Of a DNA stretch of 64,000 nt, positions 46,596 through 56,371 are shown piece after piece. The position numbers and the translations under genes were made by a program. The stretch comes from Azospirillum cavernae. Its GTDB lineage: Bacteria; Pseudomonadota; Alphaproteobacteria; Azospirillales; Azospirillaceae. Where the stretch lies: assembly GCF_003590795.1 (NCBI RefSeq), contig NZ_QYUL01000001.1:823001-887000 (forward strand). The letters run 5' to 3'. Below the pieces are notes generated by a model. That model made no database searches and was not told the origin of the DNA. It saw nothing but the letters and a program-made list of their open reading frames with translations. Position 1 is the stretch's first letter. Each line of letters begins with the position of its first letter.

Positions 46596-47534
46596 TCACA
46601 TCAGGCCCTTTTCCTTGAAGAACTTGATCGCGCCGGGATGCAGCGGCACCGGCGACTGGGTGGCCCCGGCGTCCAGCTTGATCTGCTTGGCCGCGACATG
46701 GGCGGCGGCCAGCGCGTCAAGATTCTCGAACAGCGTCTTGGTCATGGCGTAAGCCGCGTCGTCGGACACGCCGGAATGGCTGACCAGCAGGTTGCGGACG
46801 GCGGCGGTCGGCACCGCGTCGGTCTGGCCGGGATAGGTGTTGGCGGGGACCTGTTCGGGAATGAACGCCGGATCGCCGACCTTGGCCACCACGTCGGCGG
46901 GAATGCTGACGATGGTCACCTCTTGCGAGGTCGACAGATCCTTGATCGCGGCGACGCCCAGCCCGGCGGAAATCAGCGTGGCGTCCAACTGGCGATTCTT
47001 GATGAGATCGACCGATTCGCCAAACGGCAAATATTCGGTGCGGGCGAAATCCTTATAGGCCAGCCCGGCGGCGCCGAAGATCGCCCGCGCGTTCAGCTCC
47101 GTCCCCGATTTCGGCGCGCCGACGGAAATCCGTTTGCCCTTCAGATCGGCCAGCGTCTTGATGCCCGATTCCTTGCTGGCCACCACCTGGATGTAATTGG
47201 GGTAGATGGCGGCGATGGTGCGCAGCTTGTCCAGCTTGGTCTTGAAGCCCGCTTCCTCGTTGCCCTTCCAGGCGTCGCCCAGCGAATCGCCCAGCGTGAA
47301 GCCGATCTCTCCACGCCCGGCCTGGAGCAGATTGAGGTTTTCGACCGACGCCTTGGTCGCCTGCGCCGTGACCTTGGCCCCCGGCAACGCCTTGCCATAA
47401 ACGTTGGAAAGGGCGACGCCCAGCGGGTAATAGACCCCGCTGGTTCCCCCGGTCAGCACGGTGATGAACGACTCGGCCTGAGCCGGCAGTGACGCGAACA
47501 GGCAGACTCCGACGGCGGCGACAAGGCGTTTCAT
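46596..47534 (-). CDS. TAXI-family TRAP transporter substrate-binding protein
   Basis: A 312-residue periplasmic binding protein with a cleavable signal ([20 protein letters not shown]). The mature start [20 protein letters not shown] and [19 protein letters not shown] and [10 protein letters not shown] are TAXI hallmarks. It captures the substrate for the permease encoded downstream. It is divergent from the molybdenum hydroxylase operon across 247 bases, so the two operons may share regulation and substrate. The ligand cannot be predicted. Confidence 0.93.
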   Translation of the reverse strand: MKRLVAAVGVCLFASLPAQAESFITVLTGGTSGVYYPLGVALSNVYGKALPGAKVTAQATKASVENLNLLQAGRGEIGFTLGDSLGDAWKGNEEAGFKTKLDKLRTIAAIYPNYIQVVASKESGIKTLADLKGKRISVGAPKSGTELNARAIFGAAGLAYKDFARTEYLPFGESVDLIKNRQLDATLISAGLGVAAIKDLSTSQEVTIVSIPADVVAKVGDPAFIPEQVPANTYPGQTDAVPTAAVRNLLVSHSGVSDDAAYAMTKTLFENLDALAAAHVAAKQIKLDAGATQSPVPLHPGAIKFFKEKGLM

Positions 47535-47781
47535 GCTGGCTCTCCCGGTTGTCTTTGGCGCGCCCGCGTGCTGCGGGGATCGCCAAGCCACTGTAACGCG
47601 GCGAAAAATTGCGCGCCAGTACGGACTATCCGAGTCTTGGACGGTTTCAAGACACTTCTTTTGGCCATCCGCCATCGGACGGCTTGACCTTGGCCCATCG
47701 ACACACCCTATCCTTGGTCCAGCAACCGACTCTCGACCCAAAGAACAGCCAGCCATTCAAAAGCCAGCGGGAGGATTATCA

Positions 47782-48282
<501 letters not shown>

Positions 48283-48363
48283 GTGGAGCATCCCAAGCGA
48301 AGCGATGTCCGCTCTGCGGGCCGCCCATCAGCCTGAAGCGCGCTTGAACGAGGAAAAAGGCGA

Positions 48364-48570
48364 ATGCCTTACGTCAATCTGAAGATCACCAAGGACGGTG
48401 TGACCAAAGAGCAAAAGGCCGAACTTGTGCGCGGAATAACGGATCTTCTCGTCCGTGTTCTGAACAAGAAGCCCGAACACACGCACATCGTGATCGACGA
48501 AATCGATGTCGAGAATTGGGGATATTGCGGAGTTCTGACGTCGGAGTATCGAGCGAACGACAAAGACTAA
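48364..48570 (+). CDS. 4-oxalocrotonate tautomerase-family protein
   Basis: A 68-residue protein starting [14 protein letters not shown], so the processed form has the catalytic Pro1 of the tautomerase superfamily; [18 protein letters not shown] matches the family helix. By eye, the two 4-oxalocrotonate tautomerase arginines (R11 and R39) are not conserved, so another substrate is likely. Base composition looks less GC-rich than its neighbours. It lies between the small and large hydroxylase subunit genes, an unusual place. GAGGAAAAAGGCGA precedes the start. Confidence 0.85.
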   Translation: MPYVNLKITKDGVTKEQKAELVRGITDLLVRVLNKKPEHTHIVIDEIDVENWGYCGVLTSEYRANDKD

Positions 48571-48637
48571 CGGCGGCGCGTCCCAATCACTCGTCATAAC
48601 GGGCCGGAACACGGTCGATTGTGGGAGGATACACCAG

Positions 48638-51028
48638 ATGGCGAACCCCAATGGCGTCGGCGCGTCGGTGCGTCGGCGCGAAGATCCTCGGTTTCTGACG
48701 GGCCGTGGCAATTACACGGACGACTTCAAGCGCCCGAACATGACCCACATGGTTCATGTCCGCTCGCCCTACGCCCACGCTCTGGTCAAGGGCATTGACG
48801 CCAGCGCCGCGCTGGCCGCTCCCGGCGTGGTCGCCGTGCTGACCGGGGCCGACATGGAGGCCGACAAGGTCGGCAGCCTGCCCTGCGGTTGGCAAATCCA
48901 CTCCAAAGACGGCTCGCCGATGAAGGAGCCGGGGCATTTCCCGCTGGCTCGTGGCCGGGTCCGTTACGTCGGCGACGCCGTCGCCGTGGTGATCGCCGAG
49001 ACCAAGGATCAGGCGCGCGACGCCGCCGAACTGGTCATGGTCGATTACGAGGAGCTGCCCGCCGTCGCCGCCTCCACCCGCGCCGCGACGCCCGACGCCC
49101 CGCAGGTGCATGACGAGGCGCCGGGCAACGTCTGTTACGACTGGCACATCGGCGACAAGGCGGCGGTGGATTCCGCCTTCGCCCAGGCCGCCCATGTGGC
49201 GAAAATTGATCTGGTCAACAACCGGCTGGTTCCCAACGCGATGGAGCCGCGCGCGGCGCTGGGCGAGTATGACCCGTCCAGCGGCGAACACACGCTGACC
49301 ACCACCAGCCAGAACCCCCACGTCATCCGTTTGCTGATGGGGGCCTTCGTGCTGGGGATTCCCGAGCACAAGCTGCGGGTGGTGGCGCCGGACGTCGGCG
49401 GCGGTTTCGGCTCCAAGATTTTCCATTATGGCGAGGAGGCCGTCGTCACCTGGGCGGCGAAGAAGATCGGCCGTCCGGTGAAATGGACCGCCGACCGTTC
49501 GGAAAGCTTCCTGACCGACGCCCATGGCCGTGACCATGTCAGCCACGCCGAATTGGCGATGGACAAGGATGGCCATTTCCTGGGCTTGCGCGTCGCGACC
49601 TTGGCCAATCTCGGCGCCTATCTCTCGACCTTCGCGCCGTCGATTCCGACCTACCTTTACGCCACCCTGCTGGCCGGTCAGTACAAGACCCCGGCAATCT
49701 ACGCCGAGGTGAAGGCCGTCTTCACCAACACCGCCCCGGTGGACGCCTATCGCGGGGCCGGTCGCCCGGAAGCCTGCTATTTGATCGAGCGTCTGGTGGA
49801 CATCGCGGCGGGGGTGGCTGGTCTCGACCGCGTCGAGATCCGGCGGCGGAACTTCGTCCCAGCCTCCGCCATGCCTTATCAGACGCCGGTCGCCTTGCAG
49901 TATGACAGCGGCGACTTCGCCAAGAATCTCGACATCGCCCTGCCTCTGGTCGATTACGACGGCTTCGCGGCGCGCAAGGCGGCGTCGAAGGCCAAGGGCA
50001 AGCTGCGCGGCATTGGTTTCTCCACCTACATCGAAGCCTGCGGCATCGCCCCCAGCAACGTCGCCGGGGCGTTGGGCGCGCGGGCCGGTCTGTACGAAAG
50101 CGCGGAGGTCCGCTTCCACCCCACAGGCTCGGTGACGGTCTTCACCGGGTCGCACAGCCACGGCCAGGGCCACGAAACCACCTTCGCCCAACTGGTGTCC
50201 CAGCGTTTCGGCGTGCCCATCGAGAATGTCGAGATCGTTCACGGCGACACCGCCAAGATCCCGTTCGGCATGGGCACCTACGGCTCCCGCTCCTTGGCGG
50301 TCGGCGGTTCGGCCATCGTCAAGGCGATGGACAAGGTGGAGCGCAAGGCCAAGAAGATCGCCGCCCACATGCTCGAAGCCGCCGAAACCGACATCGAGGT
50401 GAAGGAAGGCCGCTTCACCGTCGCCGGAACGGACAAGAGTCTGGGCATCGGCGACATCGCCCTGCAAGCCTATGTCCCGCACAATTTCCCGCTCGACGAG
50501 TTGGAGCCGGGGTTGGACGAGCAGGCTTTCTATGATCCGAAAAACTTCACCTACCCGAACGGTTGCCATGTTTGCGAGGTGGAGATTGATCCCGACACCG
50601 GCGTGACCCAGGTCGTCGCCTTCTCGGCGGTCGATGATTTCGGCAACGTCATCAACCCGCTGATCGTCGAGGGACAGGTGCATGGCGGCATCGTCCAGGG
50701 CATCGGGCAGGCGCTGCTTGAAAATTGCGTCTACGACGATGAATCCGGCCAGCTTCTGACCGGCTCCTACATGGATTACTGCATGCCGCGCGCCGACGAC
50801 GTGCCGTCCTTCACCGTGCGTTACCACGAAGACCAGCCTTGCACCCACAACCCGCTGGGCGTGAAGGGCTGCGGCGAGGCCGGGACCATCGGCGCGTCCG
50901 CCGCCGTGATGAACGCGGTGGTCGACGCGCTGGGCGCGTTCGGCGTCACCCATATCGACATGCCCGCCACGCCGGAAAAGATCTGGCGTGTCATTCAAGA
51001 CGCGACGCCCGCCATGGCCGCTGAGTAA
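48638..51028 (+). CDS. coxL: Molybdenum hydroxylase large subunit, CoxL-like form II
   Basis: A 796-residue molybdopterin-cytosine-dinucleotide enzyme of the xanthine oxidase family. [18 protein letters not shown] starts the domain; [12 protein letters not shown] and GCGEAGTIG (E747, catalytic Glu) are present. The active-site loop is AYRGAGR at residues 370-376, whereas true CO dehydrogenase (form I) has AYXCSFR with the Cu-binding cysteine. This is therefore form II; the oxidised substrate is unknown. ATG at 48638 follows GGGAGGATA. Confidence 0.92.
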   Translation: MANPNGVGASVRRREDPRFLTGRGNYTDDFKRPNMTHMVHVRSPYAHALVKGIDASAALAAPGVVAVLTGADMEADKVGSLPCGWQIHSKDGSPMKEPGHFPLARGRVRYVGDAVAVVIAETKDQARDAAELVMVDYEELPAVAASTRAATPDAPQVHDEAPGNVCYDWHIGDKAAVDSAFAQAAHVAKIDLVNNRLVPNAMEPRAALGEYDPSSGEHTLTTTSQNPHVIRLLMGAFVLGIPEHKLRVVAPDVGGGFGSKIFHYGEEAVVTWAAKKIGRPVKWTADRSESFLTDAHGRDHVSHAELAMDKDGHFLGLRVATLANLGAYLSTFAPSIPTYLYATLLAGQYKTPAIYAEVKAVFTNTAPVDAYRGAGRPEACYLIERLVDIAAGVAGLDRVEIRRRNFVPASAMPYQTPVALQYDSGDFAKNLDIALPLVDYDGFAARKAASKAKGKLRGIGFSTYIEACGIAPSNVAGALGARAGLYESAEVRFHPTGSVTVFTGSHSHGQGHETTFAQLVSQRFGVPIENVEIVHGDTAKIPFGMGTYGSRSLAVGGSAIVKAMDKVERKAKKIAAHMLEAAETDIEVKEGRFTVAGTDKSLGIGDIALQAYVPHNFPLDELEPGLDEQAFYDPKNFTYPNGCHVCEVEIDPDTGVTQVVAFSAVDDFGNVINPLIVEGQVHGGIVQGIGQALLENCVYDDESGQLLTGSYMDYCMPRADDVPSFTVRYHEDQPCTHNPLGVKGCGEAGTIGASAAVMNAVVDALGAFGVTHIDMPATPEKIWRVIQDATPAMAAE

Positions 51029-51042
51029 GAAGGAGAAACCCG

Positions 51043-51834
51043 ATGTACGCGTTCTCGTACCAACGGCCCACGTCGCTCGCCGAGGCGGTCGCCGCCATCC
51101 AGGCGGACGAGGCCAAATTGTTGAGCGGTGGGCAAACCCTGCTGCCGACGCTGAAACAGCGGCTGGCCCAGCCGTCGGTTCTGGTCGATCTCAGCGCCGT
51201 TCCCGACATGAAGGGCGTCGCGGCGGTCGATGGCGGCCTGACGGTCGGCGCCTTCACCCGCCACGCCGAGGTGGCGCATTCCGACTTGGTCAAGGCGACC
51301 ATCCCGGCGCTGGCCCATCTGGCCGAGGGGATCGGCGACCGGCAGGTGCGCAACATGGGAACGCTCGGCGGCTCCATCGCCAACGCCGACCCGTCGGCGG
51401 ATTACCCGTCGGCGGTGGTGGCGCTGAAAGCCACGCTGACCACCGACCGCCGCGCCATCGCCGGGGATGATTTCTTCACCGGCATGTTCGAGACGGCGTT
51501 GGAGCCGGGCGAGATCGTCACCTCGGTGCGTTTCGCCACGCCCGACAAGGCGGCCTACGCCAAGTTCCGCAACCCGGCCAGCCGCTACGCCATCGTCGGC
51601 GTGTTCGTGGCCAAGTTCGGGGCGGAGGTCCGCGTCGCGGTGACGGGGGCCGCCGGATCGGTGTTCCGCGTTCCCGCCTTTGAAGCGGCGCTCGCCGCCA
51701 ATTTCAAGGCGGAGGCGTTGAACGGCCTGTCGGTCAGCGCCGACGATTTGAACGCCGACCTGCACGCCAGCGCCGATTACCGCGCCCATCTCGTCACCGT
51801 GATGGCCAAGCGGGCGGTTGAGGCGGCGGGGTAA
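51043..51834 (+). CDS. coxM: Molybdenum hydroxylase FAD-binding subunit, CoxM-like
   Basis: A 263-residue flavoprotein. FAD-binding motifs are LSGGQTLLPTLKQRL and RNMGTLGGSIANADPSADYP; the C-terminal domain ends VMAKRAVEAA. It accepts electrons from the 2Fe-2S subunit. It lies 14 bases after the large subunit gene with AGAAGGAGAAA. Immediately after its stop the base composition changes to AT-rich. Confidence 0.93.
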   Translation: MYAFSYQRPTSLAEAVAAIQADEAKLLSGGQTLLPTLKQRLAQPSVLVDLSAVPDMKGVAAVDGGLTVGAFTRHAEVAHSDLVKATIPALAHLAEGIGDRQVRNMGTLGGSIANADPSADYPSAVVALKATLTTDRRAIAGDDFFTGMFETALEPGEIVTSVRFATPDKAAYAKFRNPASRYAIVGVFVAKFGAEVRVAVTGAAGSVFRVPAFEAALAANFKAEALNGLSVSADDLNADLHASADYRAHLVTVMAKRAVEAAG

Positions 51835-51856
51835 ATAACAAAAAGGAGAATTTTTC

Positions 51857-51884
51857 TTGATAACGTGCGGGGAAATTGTATAAT
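51857..51884 (+). promoter_or_regulatory. Near-consensus sigma70-type promoter of the AT-rich island
   Basis: TTGATA (51857-51862) and TATAAT (51879-51884) are separated by 16 bases. Predicted transcription would start near 51891, about 33 bases before the FRG gene's ATG. No promoter of this quality was noticed in the rest of the window, fitting an element that carries its own expression signal. Confidence 0.75.
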
Positions 51885-51917
51885 GGGCAGCACTTCCATT
51901 TTTTCGGCCCCGCACGT
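51863..51917. repeat. Perfect 10-bp inverted repeat spanning the island promoter
   Basis: ACGTGCGGGG (51863-51872) lies in the promoter spacer directly after the -35 box, and its exact reverse complement CCCCGCACGT (51908-51917) lies in the leader, six bases before the ATG. The two GC-rich arms stand out in AT-rich DNA. An operator, hairpin or element end are all possible. Confidence 0.7.
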
Positions 51918-51923
51918 CCTATC

Positions 51924-52736
51924 ATGACGACATTAACCGAACATACAGTTACATCTCTGCAAGAATACACAAAACTTGTAGAGGACTTGATGTCAAGATC
52001 AAGACAACCTTTGTGGTTTCGTGGATGTGGGGATTCGAATCATAAATTAATTCCATCTTTATATCGACATCCTGAGAAAACAAATTTTTCTGATTTGTTT
52101 TCTCTTGAATCAGAAATAATTGCTCGTTTTAGGGCTAGAGCTATTCCTTATTGCAATGCTGTGCCAAGCGATAATTGGGATCTGTTATTTCTGATGCAAC
52201 ATCATGGAATACCAACTAGACTTTTGGATTGGAGCGAAAACCCGTATATAAGCTTATTTTTTTCTCTTACCACAGCATCTTATAGTGTTGTCGGAAAAAC
52301 CAGGGCGTTCGATAAAGATGCCGCAGTTTGGTTTTTGAATCCGAATTCATGGAATCAATATGCTCTTCGATCAATTAGTTTCAAAGGCGGTATATTAGTA
52401 ACTCCAGATAGAAAACTTAATGGATATAAGCCTTTTTCCGAACTCGATGAGATGTATAACGAACCAGTCGCTATTCTTGGCGCTCACAATAGTCATAGAA
52501 TTGTTGCTCAAAGAGGTGTTTTCACTATTTTTGGAAAAGATACATCGCCAATGGAGGATGTATATAAGAAGGAATCATTCCCAGATGACACATTATTAAA
52601 AATCATATTACCATCAAGTTATATAGAGTCTCTTCTGAATTCAATTAGATCTATTGGCTTCACGGACTCCGTTATCTATCCCGATCTCGATGGCCTTGCC
52701 AAAGAGATGAAAAGAATCTTTGGATATTGGGTGTAA
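51924..52736 (+). CDS. FRG-domain protein
   Basis: A 270-residue protein. The FRG domain is clear: PLWFRGCGDSNHKLIPSLYR (residues 29-48, with F32-R33-G34) and LMQHHGIPTRLLDWSENPY (about 90-108), followed by a C-terminal half with VAILGAHNSHRIVAQRGVF. FRG proteins occur in phage-defence and toxin contexts, but their biochemical activity is not established to my knowledge. ATG at 51924 is chosen because an earlier TTG (51876) overlaps the -10 box. Codon use and base composition are unlike the flanking cox genes. It is followed after one base by the DUF262 gene, so the two are surely co-transcribed. Confidence 0.85.
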   Translation: MTTLTEHTVTSLQEYTKLVEDLMSRSRQPLWFRGCGDSNHKLIPSLYRHPEKTNFSDLFSLESEIIARFRARAIPYCNAVPSDNWDLLFLMQHHGIPTRLLDWSENPYISLFFSLTTASYSVVGKTRAFDKDAAVWFLNPNSWNQYALRSISFKGGILVTPDRKLNGYKPFSELDEMYNEPVAILGAHNSHRIVAQRGVFTIFGKDTSPMEDVYKKESFPDDTLLKIILPSSYIESLLNSIRSIGFTDSVIYPDLDGLAKEMKRIFGYWV

Positions 52737-52737
52737 T

Positions 52738-53817
52738 ATGTTTAAAGTCCGCCCCTTCGAAACAAAAACCCTCAGCTGGTGGCATTCTCAGCAAGATGAC
52801 ATTGCTTTATCTCCTGTTTATCAGAGAAAAGGCGGGATCTGGACTGCTCAAGATAAATCATTCTTGATAGATTCAATTATAAATGGCTACGACATACCGA
52901 AAATATATATAGCAGATTTCACTTATGTAAATACGTCATTAAATGAAAACAAAAAGGCTTACGCCGTGATTGATGGAAGGCAAAGGCTGGAGGCTATTTT
53001 TGACTTTTTTAATAATAAAATTACCCTTAGGGATGATTTCGTATTCTTTGATGAGCCGTCACTTCCTTTAAAAGGTCTATCATATCGTGATATAAAATTA
53101 AATTACCCTAAAATTGCAAGTATATATGAAAATTTTAATCTTTCTGTTATGAGCGTGATAACTGATGAAGAAGGTAAAATTAATGATCTTTTCGTTCGTC
53201 TAAACAAAAATAAACCTCTTACTGGCGCTGAAATACGCAACGCCATGTCTGGACGGCATCCAATTGTGATTAGAGAAATTAGTCGCCATAATTTCTTTAA
53301 AAAATGCGTTCGTTTTACCACAAAAAGGGGACAAGATTTAAATACAGCTGCTAAAATACTCTTAATAGAATTTAGTGGAAAGCTGGTTGATACGAAAAAA
53401 ACTCACTTGGATCGATTTGTTGAGGAGGGTGAAAAATCTCAATCTTCCGATATTGATCGAGTTGCCAACCGAACATCAAGCATTCTGGACGCAATGAGTG
53501 AAATATTCTCGAATAACGATAGTTTGCTTTCATCTCAGGGACCAATAGCTCTTTACTATTGGTTCGTTCGATCTATTGAGCCATCGTCAAGAAGGTATGC
53601 AAGGGAATTTTTGAATGATTTTGAGTTAAAAAGAAAGTCAAATAGGAATGTAGCGAAAAAAAATGCGGATCAAGCTGACAGCTTATTGCTTCAATATGAC
53701 GTTTTAAATAATAGCGCAAATGATGCGGGAAGCCTTATGATGAGGTTTCAAATACTTTCATCTCTATTTAGGGATTTTATTTCAAAACGTGAATTTCATG
53801 AAGCATCGGTAGAGTAG
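52738..53817 (+). CDS. DUF262 (GmrS/ParB-like) domain protein
   Basis: A 359-residue protein with the DUF262 fold of GmrSD-type enzymes: PVYQRKGGIWTAQDKSFLID (YQR at residues 28-30), AVIDGRQRLEAIFDFF (DGRQR, 79-83; the family has DGQQR) and LFVRLNKNKPLTGAEIRNAM (151-170). The C-terminal DUF1524 HNH nuclease of full GmrSD proteins is not seen. DUF262 proteins hydrolyse nucleotides and appear in many anti-phage systems. ATG at 52738 is one base after the FRG stop (TAATATG). The gene is strongly AT-rich. Function with the FRG partner is unknown. Confidence 0.83.
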   Translation: MFKVRPFETKTLSWWHSQQDDIALSPVYQRKGGIWTAQDKSFLIDSIINGYDIPKIYIADFTYVNTSLNENKKAYAVIDGRQRLEAIFDFFNNKITLRDDFVFFDEPSLPLKGLSYRDIKLNYPKIASIYENFNLSVMSVITDEEGKINDLFVRLNKNKPLTGAEIRNAMSGRHPIVIREISRHNFFKKCVRFTTKRGQDLNTAAKILLIEFSGKLVDTKKTHLDRFVEEGEKSQSSDIDRVANRTSSILDAMSEIFSNNDSLLSSQGPIALYYWFVRSIEPSSRRYAREFLNDFELKRKSNRNVAKKNADQADSLLLQYDVLNNSANDAGSLMMRFQILSSLFRDFISKREFHEASVE

Positions 53818-53884
53818 AATAAAAATATGCGCATTTTCAAATGAATATACCATACTCTATATGGGCATAAGATAAGGTTTCAAC

Positions 53885-54808
53885 ATGCCCTCTTCCCTCC
53901 CCGCCTCCGTCGATGACACGGCGGCCCTGCTTGCCCGTGGCGATTACGTCGCCGACCGTTCGTTGGCGACCGCGCTGTTTCTGGCGCTGAAGCTCAAGCG
54001 CCCGCTGTTTCTGGAGGGCGAGGCCGGGGTCGGCAAGACCGAGATCGCCAAGGTGCTGTCGGCCACGCTGGGTCGCCGCCTGCTGCGTTTGCAGTGCTAT
54101 GAAGGGTTGGACGCGTCGTCCGCCGTCTATGAGTGGAACTACGCCCGCCAGATGATGGAAATCCGGCTGGCCGAGGCGTCGGGCGCCAAAGACCGCGACG
54201 CGCTGGCGTCCGATCTGTTTTCCGAGCGCTTCCTCATCAAACGCCCGCTGTTGCAGGCGTTGGAGCCGGACCTCGCCGGGCCGCCGGTGCTGTTGATCGA
54301 TGAGTTGGACCGCACCGACGAGCCGTTCGAGGCGTATCTGCTGGAAATCCTGTCCGACTTCCAGGTGACGATCCCGGAATTCGGCACCATCCACGCCCCG
54401 GAACCGCCCATCGTCATCCTGACGTCCAACCGAACCCGCGAGATCCACGACGCGCTGAAACGCCGCTGCTTCTATCATTGGGTCGATTACCCCTCGGCGG
54501 CGCGCGAACGGCAGATTCTGGCCTTGAAGGCGCCGCAGGCCGACGCCCGGCTGGCAGCGCAGGTGGTGGGGTTCGTCCAGTCCCTGCGCGGCTTGGACCT
54601 TTACAAGTCGCCCGGCGTGGCCGAAACGTTGGATTGGGCGCAGGCGCTGGTCGAGCTGAACCAGTTGGAGCTGGAACCTTCCGTCATCAACGACACGCTG
54701 GGCACGCTGCTGAAGTATCAGGACGACATCGCCCGCATCCAGGGCAGCGAGGCCGCCCGCATCCTGTCCCAGGTCAAGACCGAACTGGCCGCCACCACGG
54801 CGCGGTGA
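53885..54808 (+). CDS. coxD: MoxR-type AAA ATPase, CoxD-like
   Basis: A 307-residue AAA ATPase. Walker A is FLEGEAGVGKTEIAK (about residues 42-56); Walker B is PVLLIDELDRTDEPFEAY; sensor 1 lies in PIVILTSNRTREIHDALKRR. In CO dehydrogenase clusters CoxD helps mature the active site. It resumes GC-rich composition after the island; AAGG precedes ATG at suitable spacing. Its stop lies seven bases before coxE. Confidence 0.92.
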   Translation: MPSSLPASVDDTAALLARGDYVADRSLATALFLALKLKRPLFLEGEAGVGKTEIAKVLSATLGRRLLRLQCYEGLDASSAVYEWNYARQMMEIRLAEASGAKDRDALASDLFSERFLIKRPLLQALEPDLAGPPVLLIDELDRTDEPFEAYLLEILSDFQVTIPEFGTIHAPEPPIVILTSNRTREIHDALKRRCFYHWVDYPSAARERQILALKAPQADARLAAQVVGFVQSLRGLDLYKSPGVAETLDWAQALVELNQLELEPSVINDTLGTLLKYQDDIARIQGSEAARILSQVKTELAATTAR

Positions 54809-54815
54809 GGACGGC

Positions 54816-56045
54816 ATGACCGGCAGCGACGCCACGCCCGCCAACCGGGACCGTCTGGCCCTGAACCTGATGCATTTCGCCCGCGCCCTGCGCGCCGCCG
54901 GTCTGCCGGTCGGGCCGGGCAAGGTCTTGCAGGCGGTGGAGGCGGTGGAGGCGGTGGGGTTGGCCAGCCGCAGCGATTTCTATTGGGCGCTGCACGCCGT
55001 GCTGGTCAACCGCCATGACCAGAGCGAGCTGTTCGACCAGGCCTTTCACGTCTTCTGGCGCAATCCCGACATCCTGAAAAAGATGATGGCGATGATGCTC
55101 CCGACGGTGCGGACGGAACCCGCGCCGGACAAGCCGGAGATGGCGCAGCGTCTGGCCGACGCCCTGCACGGAACCGCCCCGGAGGTGGAGGGTAAGGAAA
55201 AGACCGAAATCGAGATCGACGCCACCTTCACCATGTCCGCCGCCGAACGGTTGCAGGCGAAGGATTTCGAGACGATGAGCGCCGAGGAGATGGCGCAGGC
55301 GAAAAGCATGCTCGCCCGCCTCGCCCTGCCGCTGGCTGAGGTCACGACCCGCCGTTATCAACCCGATCCGCATGGGCCGCGCGTCGATCCGCGCGGCACG
55401 CTGCGGCGGATGCTGCGGTCCGGCGGCGATCTGGCCGATCTGGCGCGCAAACGCAAACGCACGCGCCCGCCGCCGCTGGTGGTCCTGTGCGACATTTCCG
55501 GTTCCATGACGCGCTATTCGCGCATGATTTTGCATTTCATGCACGCCGTCACGAACGATCGTGACCGTGTTCACAGCTTTGTCTTTGGCACGCGGTTGAC
55601 GAACATCACCCGCCACCTGCGCCACAAGGATGTGGATGTGGCGCTGGACGCGGTGTCGAGCGCGGTGGCCGACTGGTCGGGCGGAACGCGGATCGGCACG
55701 GCGCTGCGCGCCTTCAACCGGCAATGGGCGCGTCGGGTGTTGGGCCAGGGCGCGATCATTTTGCTCATTACCGACGGGCTGGACAGGGATGCAGGGGAAG
55801 GGCTTGCGGAGGAGGCCGAACGGTTGCACAAAAGCTGTCGGCGGCTCGTCTGGCTGAATCCATTGCTGCGGTGGGAAGGCTTCGCGCCAAAATCCTCCGG
55901 CATTCGGGCGTTGCTGCCGCATGTGGACGATTTTCGCGCGACGCACAACCTGAACAGCCTCGCCAGCCTTGCCGACGCCTTGTCGCGGCAGGGCGCGCGT
56001 CGGCAGCCGGGCTTGCGCCGTTGGGTCAAGGAGGCGGCGGGATGA
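54816..56045 (+). CDS. coxE: VWA-domain protein, CoxE-like
   Basis: A 409-residue protein with a C-terminal von Willebrand A domain. The metal-ion adhesion site is DISGSM at about residue 226, followed by FVFGTRLTNITRHLR and LLITDGLDRDAGEG. CoxE works with the CoxD ATPase in maturation of molybdenum hydroxylases. ATG at 54816 lies directly after coxD; its stop overlaps the ATG of the XdhC-like gene. Confidence 0.92.
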   Translation: MTGSDATPANRDRLALNLMHFARALRAAGLPVGPGKVLQAVEAVEAVGLASRSDFYWALHAVLVNRHDQSELFDQAFHVFWRNPDILKKMMAMMLPTVRTEPAPDKPEMAQRLADALHGTAPEVEGKEKTEIEIDATFTMSAAERLQAKDFETMSAEEMAQAKSMLARLALPLAEVTTRRYQPDPHGPRVDPRGTLRRMLRSGGDLADLARKRKRTRPPPLVVLCDISGSMTRYSRMILHFMHAVTNDRDRVHSFVFGTRLTNITRHLRHKDVDVALDAVSSAVADWSGGTRIGTALRAFNRQWARRVLGQGAIILLITDGLDRDAGEGLAEEAERLHKSCRRLVWLNPLLRWEGFAPKSSGIRALLPHVDDFRATHNLNSLASLADALSRQGARRQPGLRRWVKEAAG

Positions 56046-56371
56046 ACGACACCCTGATGGCGGACAACATCATAGAACAGGCCGCCGTGTGGCGATCCGC
56101 CGGGCGCAAGGTGGCGTTGGCCACCGTGATCGCGACCTGGGGATCCTCCCCCCGCCCTGTCGGCAGCCAGATGGCGGTTGACGAGGCTGGCGCCATGGCC
56201 GGTTCGGTGTCGGGCGGCTGCATCGAAAGCGCCGTCGCGCACGAGGCGGCGAAAACCATGGAGGACGGCGAACCGCGTCTGCTGTCCTTCGGCATCACCA
56301 ACGAAATGGCCTGGGAAGTCGGGCTGGCCTGCGGCGGGCAGGTTCAAGTCTATGTCGAGGCCGTGGAATGA
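56042..56371 (+). CDS. XdhC/CoxI N-terminal-domain protein
   Basis: A 109-residue XdhC-CoxI domain: ALATVIATWGSSPRPVGSQM and GSVSGGCIESAVAHEA, ending with the GLACGGQVQVYVE motif typical of the family. XdhC proteins carry and sulphurate molybdenum cofactor before insertion into xanthine dehydrogenase-like enzymes. Here the N-terminal domain is a separate gene; the following gene supplies the C-terminal domain. Starts and stops overlap on both sides (ATGA). Confidence 0.9.
   Translation: MNDTLMADNIIEQAAVWRSAGRKVALATVIATWGSSPRPVGSQMAVDEAGAMAGSVSGGCIESAVAHEAAKTMEDGEPRLLSFGITNEMAWEVGLACGGQVQVYVEAVE

Noticed and set aside
48587..50998. 803-codon open frame opposite coxL
   Set aside because: Antisense shadow of a GC-rich gene; the plus-strand frame has all molybdenum hydroxylase motifs.
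51924..53817. GmrSD type IV restriction system
   Set aside because: The DUF262 part is present but the DUF1524 HNH nuclease is not, and the partner is an FRG protein.
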